From positions 1 through 7,001 of the forward strand of contig DJPE01000079.1 in NCBI GenBank assembly GCA_002439705.1: 7,001 nt of DNA, given 5' to 3'. The DNA is from Christensenella sp. UBA6420 (GTDB taxonomy: Bacteria; Bacillota; Clostridia; Christensenellales; DTU072). Within the stretch, counting starts at the first letter, position 1. Every line of letters starts with the position of its first letter. Below are positions 6,309-7,001 of this stretch, piece after piece. Made by a program: the position numbers and the translations under genes. The notes beneath the pieces are model-generated. The model saw only the letters and a program-made list of their open reading frames with translations. It had not been told where the DNA came from and searched no databases.

Positions 6309-7001
6309 ATATTCTCCGCTAATTCTTCGTCGGTAAGGGCAGGTTCTATACAAAACCCCGCTTTACGCAGTTCTTCGCTTACGGCGGTGGCTACGGGAAG
6401 TTCGAGCTTGGCTTTCTTAACCGCTTCCGCGTCGGAAAAAACTTCTTTCGGCGTGCCGCGTTTTATAATCTTGCCGCGGCTTAAAACGAACACTTTGTCG
6501 GCGTCCAACGCTTCGTCCATATAGTGCGTGATTAAGATTACCGTCACGCCGTTGTCTTTGTTAAGTGATTTTACCGTGTCGAGGACTTCTTTCCGCCCTT
6601 CGGGGTCGAGCATTGCCGTCGACTCGTCGAGAATAAGAATTTTCGGTTGCATCGCAAGGACGGCGGCTATCGCCACGCGCTGTTTCTGTCCGCCCGAAAG
6701 TTTGTACGGGGTTCTGTCCTTGTATTCGTACATGCCGACCGTTTTTAACGCCCAGTCCACCCTTTGGCGGATTTCTTCGGGGGGTACGCCTAAATTTTCG
6801 GGTCCGAACGCAACGTCGTCTTCTATTATCGAAGCCACGGTCTGGTTGTCGGGGTTTTGAAAAACCATTCCCACGTCGCTTCTTATGACGTAGCATAACT
6901 TTTCGTCGGCGGTGTCGTTTCCGTCGATAAAAACTTTTCCTTCCGACGGTATAAGAAAGCCGTTAAGGAGCTTGGCGAGCGTGCTTTTTCCGCTGCCGTT
7001 G
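6293..7001 (-). CDS. ecfA1: Energy-coupling factor transporter ATPase EcfA1 (5' end beyond the window)
   Basis: The frame is open to the right edge of the window, so the gene is cut there; 235 residues and the stop are visible. The visible part begins inside Walker A (NGSGKST), so roughly the first 40 residues are missing if the protein has the usual 275-285 aa. Numbering from the first visible residue, the motifs are Walker A to T7, Q-loop Q48 in MVFQNPDNQT, signature LSGGQ (101-105), Walker B ILILDE with D125 and E126 followed by STAMLDP, and switch H159. QNPDNQ and DESTAMLDP are typical of EcfA1. An apparent GTG start at 6874 is not real, because it would delete the whole P-loop. It is the first visible gene of the ecfA1-ecfA2-ecfT-truA operon, and its last 16 bases overlap ecfA2. 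The promoter must lie outside the window. Confidence 0.95.
   Translation of the reverse strand, partial: NGSGKSTLAKLLNGFLIPSEGKVFIDGNDTADEKLCYVIRSDVGMVFQNPDNQTVASIIEDDVAFGPENLGVPPEEIRQRVDWALKTVGMYEYKDRTPYKLSGGQKQRVAIAAVLAMQPKILILDESTAMLDPEGRKEVLDTVKSLNKDNGVTVILITHYMDEALDADKVFVLSRGKIIKRGTPKEVFSDAEAVKKAKLELPVATAVSEELRKAGFCIEPALTDEELAENICRLK
6314..6317 (-). promoter_or_regulatory. Ribosome binding site fixing the ecfA2 start
   Basis: GGAG lies 5 nt upstream of the ATG at 6308, inside the 3' end of ecfA1. Together with the family N-terminus MQIEIKDLSY it fixes the start within a 16-nt gene overlap. Confidence 0.6.

Noticed and set aside
6528..6860. 110-codon plus-strand open frame opposite ecfA1
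   Set aside because: Antisense shadow of the EcfA1 ATPase core, with no start context or family resemblance of its own.
6293..6874. A complete 193-aa ATPase starting at GTG 6874
   Set aside because: The same frame continues open to the window edge and encodes the P-loop (NGSGKST) upstream, so this is a truncated view of ecfA1.

Overview
All six protein-coding genes in this window lie on the minus strand, so transcription runs from the right edge to the left. Gene content points to a Firmicutes-type bacterium, most likely a member of the Clostridia. The evidence is the ecfA1-ecfA2-ecfT-truA order, Shine-Dalgarno sites of the AAAGGAGG type, the ARC(Y) form of the second EcfT motif, and exporter subunits that look like clostridial family members. 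The standard genetic code fits: TGG encodes Trp at the TruA Trp codon I checked. The genes are of moderate GC, while the single real intergenic gap is very AT-rich (30 G/C in 137 bases).

Right half, 7001 to 3868: ecfA1 (5' end cut off by the window edge), ecfA2, ecfT and truA form one tightly packed operon. ecfA1 and ecfA2 overlap by 16 nt, ecfA2 and ecfT overlap by 8 nt, and ecfT and truA are 1 nt apart. EcfA1, EcfA2 and EcfT make the energising module of an energy-coupling factor (ECF) vitamin/metal importer. No substrate-binding S component is present, which suits a shared (group II) module serving S components encoded elsewhere. TruA is the tRNA pseudouridine synthase for positions 38-40.

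Middle, 3867 to 3731: a 137-nt intergenic region. It holds a plausible sigma-A promoter with a perfect TTGACA -35 box, a short stem-loop followed by a T-run that overlaps this promoter's -10 box, and a strong Shine-Dalgarno site.

Left half, 3730 to 49: two ABC exporter half-transporters (581 and 647 aa) overlap by 8 nt. Their motifs are complementary. The first has a degenerate ATP site (Ser in the P-loop, Asp for the catalytic Glu, Gln for the switch His) but a near-canonical VSGGQ signature. The second has intact catalytic residues but an altered LSQGQ signature. This is the pattern of heterodimeric multidrug/lipid exporters such as BmrCD and TM287/288. Bases 1 to 48 follow the last gene and hold only a small stem-loop.

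I see no tRNA, rRNA, mobile element, CRISPR array or riboswitch. The content belongs to known families, and I did not find a convincing undescribed system. The items most worth a second look are the asymmetric exporter, its substituted P-loop, the linker insertion in its second subunit, and the compact promoter region that appears to share sequence with a stem-loop.
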